A DNA stretch of 64,000 bases, taken from the NCBI GenBank assembly GCA_959347315.1, contig OY365806.1, positions 29,928,347-29,992,346 on the forward strand, written 5' to 3'. The notes under the pieces were generated by a model. It ran no database searches, was not told where the DNA came from, and saw nothing but the letters and a program-made list of their open reading frames with translations. This DNA is from Bimastos eiseni (Eukaryota; Annelida; Clitellata; Crassiclitellata; Lumbricidae). How positions within the stretch are numbered: the stretch's first letter is position 1; the number at the start of each line of letters is the position of its first letter. Shown here one piece after another: positions 63,671 to 64,000 of the stretch. The translations under genes and the position numbers were made by a program.

Positions 63671-64000
63671 GCCATGTGTATATCAAACGCTACCAGTGGT
63701 TCTGATAAAGAGGCGTCGTCACCTTTTGACGGACACTGCAATGGCTTGGTAGACACCTAGCGAATACTTTGGCAATTTTTAGCTCGTATTCTATGGTCAC
63801 TTGGCGGAGAAAACATGTTTCTGATGTTGTTAACAGATTGATGACAGCCGAGTCTTTATGTAACTTATTACGGGGTTATTTATCTAGTAGCTACAAAAAT
63901 CTGCGGTGAATATAATATGTCGCTTAATTTCTTACGACAAGTCGTTTTAGCTCGCTCGGCGGCAGTTGAATATCGACGGTTAAAAGAGACCGGCGCTTGT

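Larger units (their letters stand above)
59671..64000 (+). other. CDK12 3' UTR and downstream intergenic DNA
   Basis: A 3' UTR to about 60160, then a retroelement-like tail near 60660-60800, repeats around 62880-63050 and 63329-63411, and a GC-richer end. No coding exon is supported. Confidence 0.5.

Overview
The window is nuclear DNA from a multicellular animal, most likely a marine invertebrate. It is AT-rich. Its genes have many short exons with canonical GT-AG borders, introns of about 0.2 to 7 kb, and a dense load of small DNA transposons, tRNA-derived SINEs, decayed LINEs and microsatellites. I cannot name the phylum from sequence alone.

Two protein-coding genes lie on the + strand and together span most of the window. 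The first (441-24857, 5' end outside the window) encodes a FERM protein of the EPB41L5/Yurt family, a cortical adaptor that acts on epithelial polarity and adhesion. Eighteen coding exons join in phase to 847 codons including the stop. They cover the end of the F1 lobe, F2, F3, the FERM-adjacent region, a long Ser-rich tail with two NPF tripeptides, and a C-terminal PDZ-type ending. The second gene (39082-59670, complete) encodes a CDK12/CDK13-type transcription-elongation kinase. Its RS-rich N-terminal half is followed by a kinase domain with a PITAVRE helix and the DCHEM/polybasic extension. Eleven coding exons total 4700 nt, one base short of a multiple of three. The deficit maps to an apparent one-base deletion in the kinase exon at 54371-54559.

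The 14-kb intergenic stretch (24858-39047) holds the likely long 3' UTR of the first gene, a short hAT-like element, a decayed transposase-like gene (29817-30880), LINE fragments, and a cluster of TA-flanked fold-back elements built from short GTGCGCAC-centred palindromes (32698-34481). Downstream of the kinase gene (59671-64000) there is a plausible poly(A) signal, then repeats and a GC-richer stretch with E-box, AP-1-like and GGGGCGTGGCT motifs that could be the promoter side of a further gene.

The repeats show several recognisable families: a hAT family with TAGAGCTGTAC ends (three copies), a hAT family with TAGGGCATAACCG ends (one copy with perfect 8-bp target duplications), a GGGGCCRTCCATAAATGA-ended family (two copies), a CTGTATATACTCGCG-ended element with TA duplications, the fold-back family, several tRNA-derived SINEs, and CR1/L2/Jockey-like and RTE/L1-like LINE remnants. 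I found no virus, CRISPR array, bacterial operon or free-standing RNA gene. No convincing new biological system is visible. The best leads are the kinase frameshift, the inverted repeats flanking two exons of the FERM gene, and the fold-back cluster.
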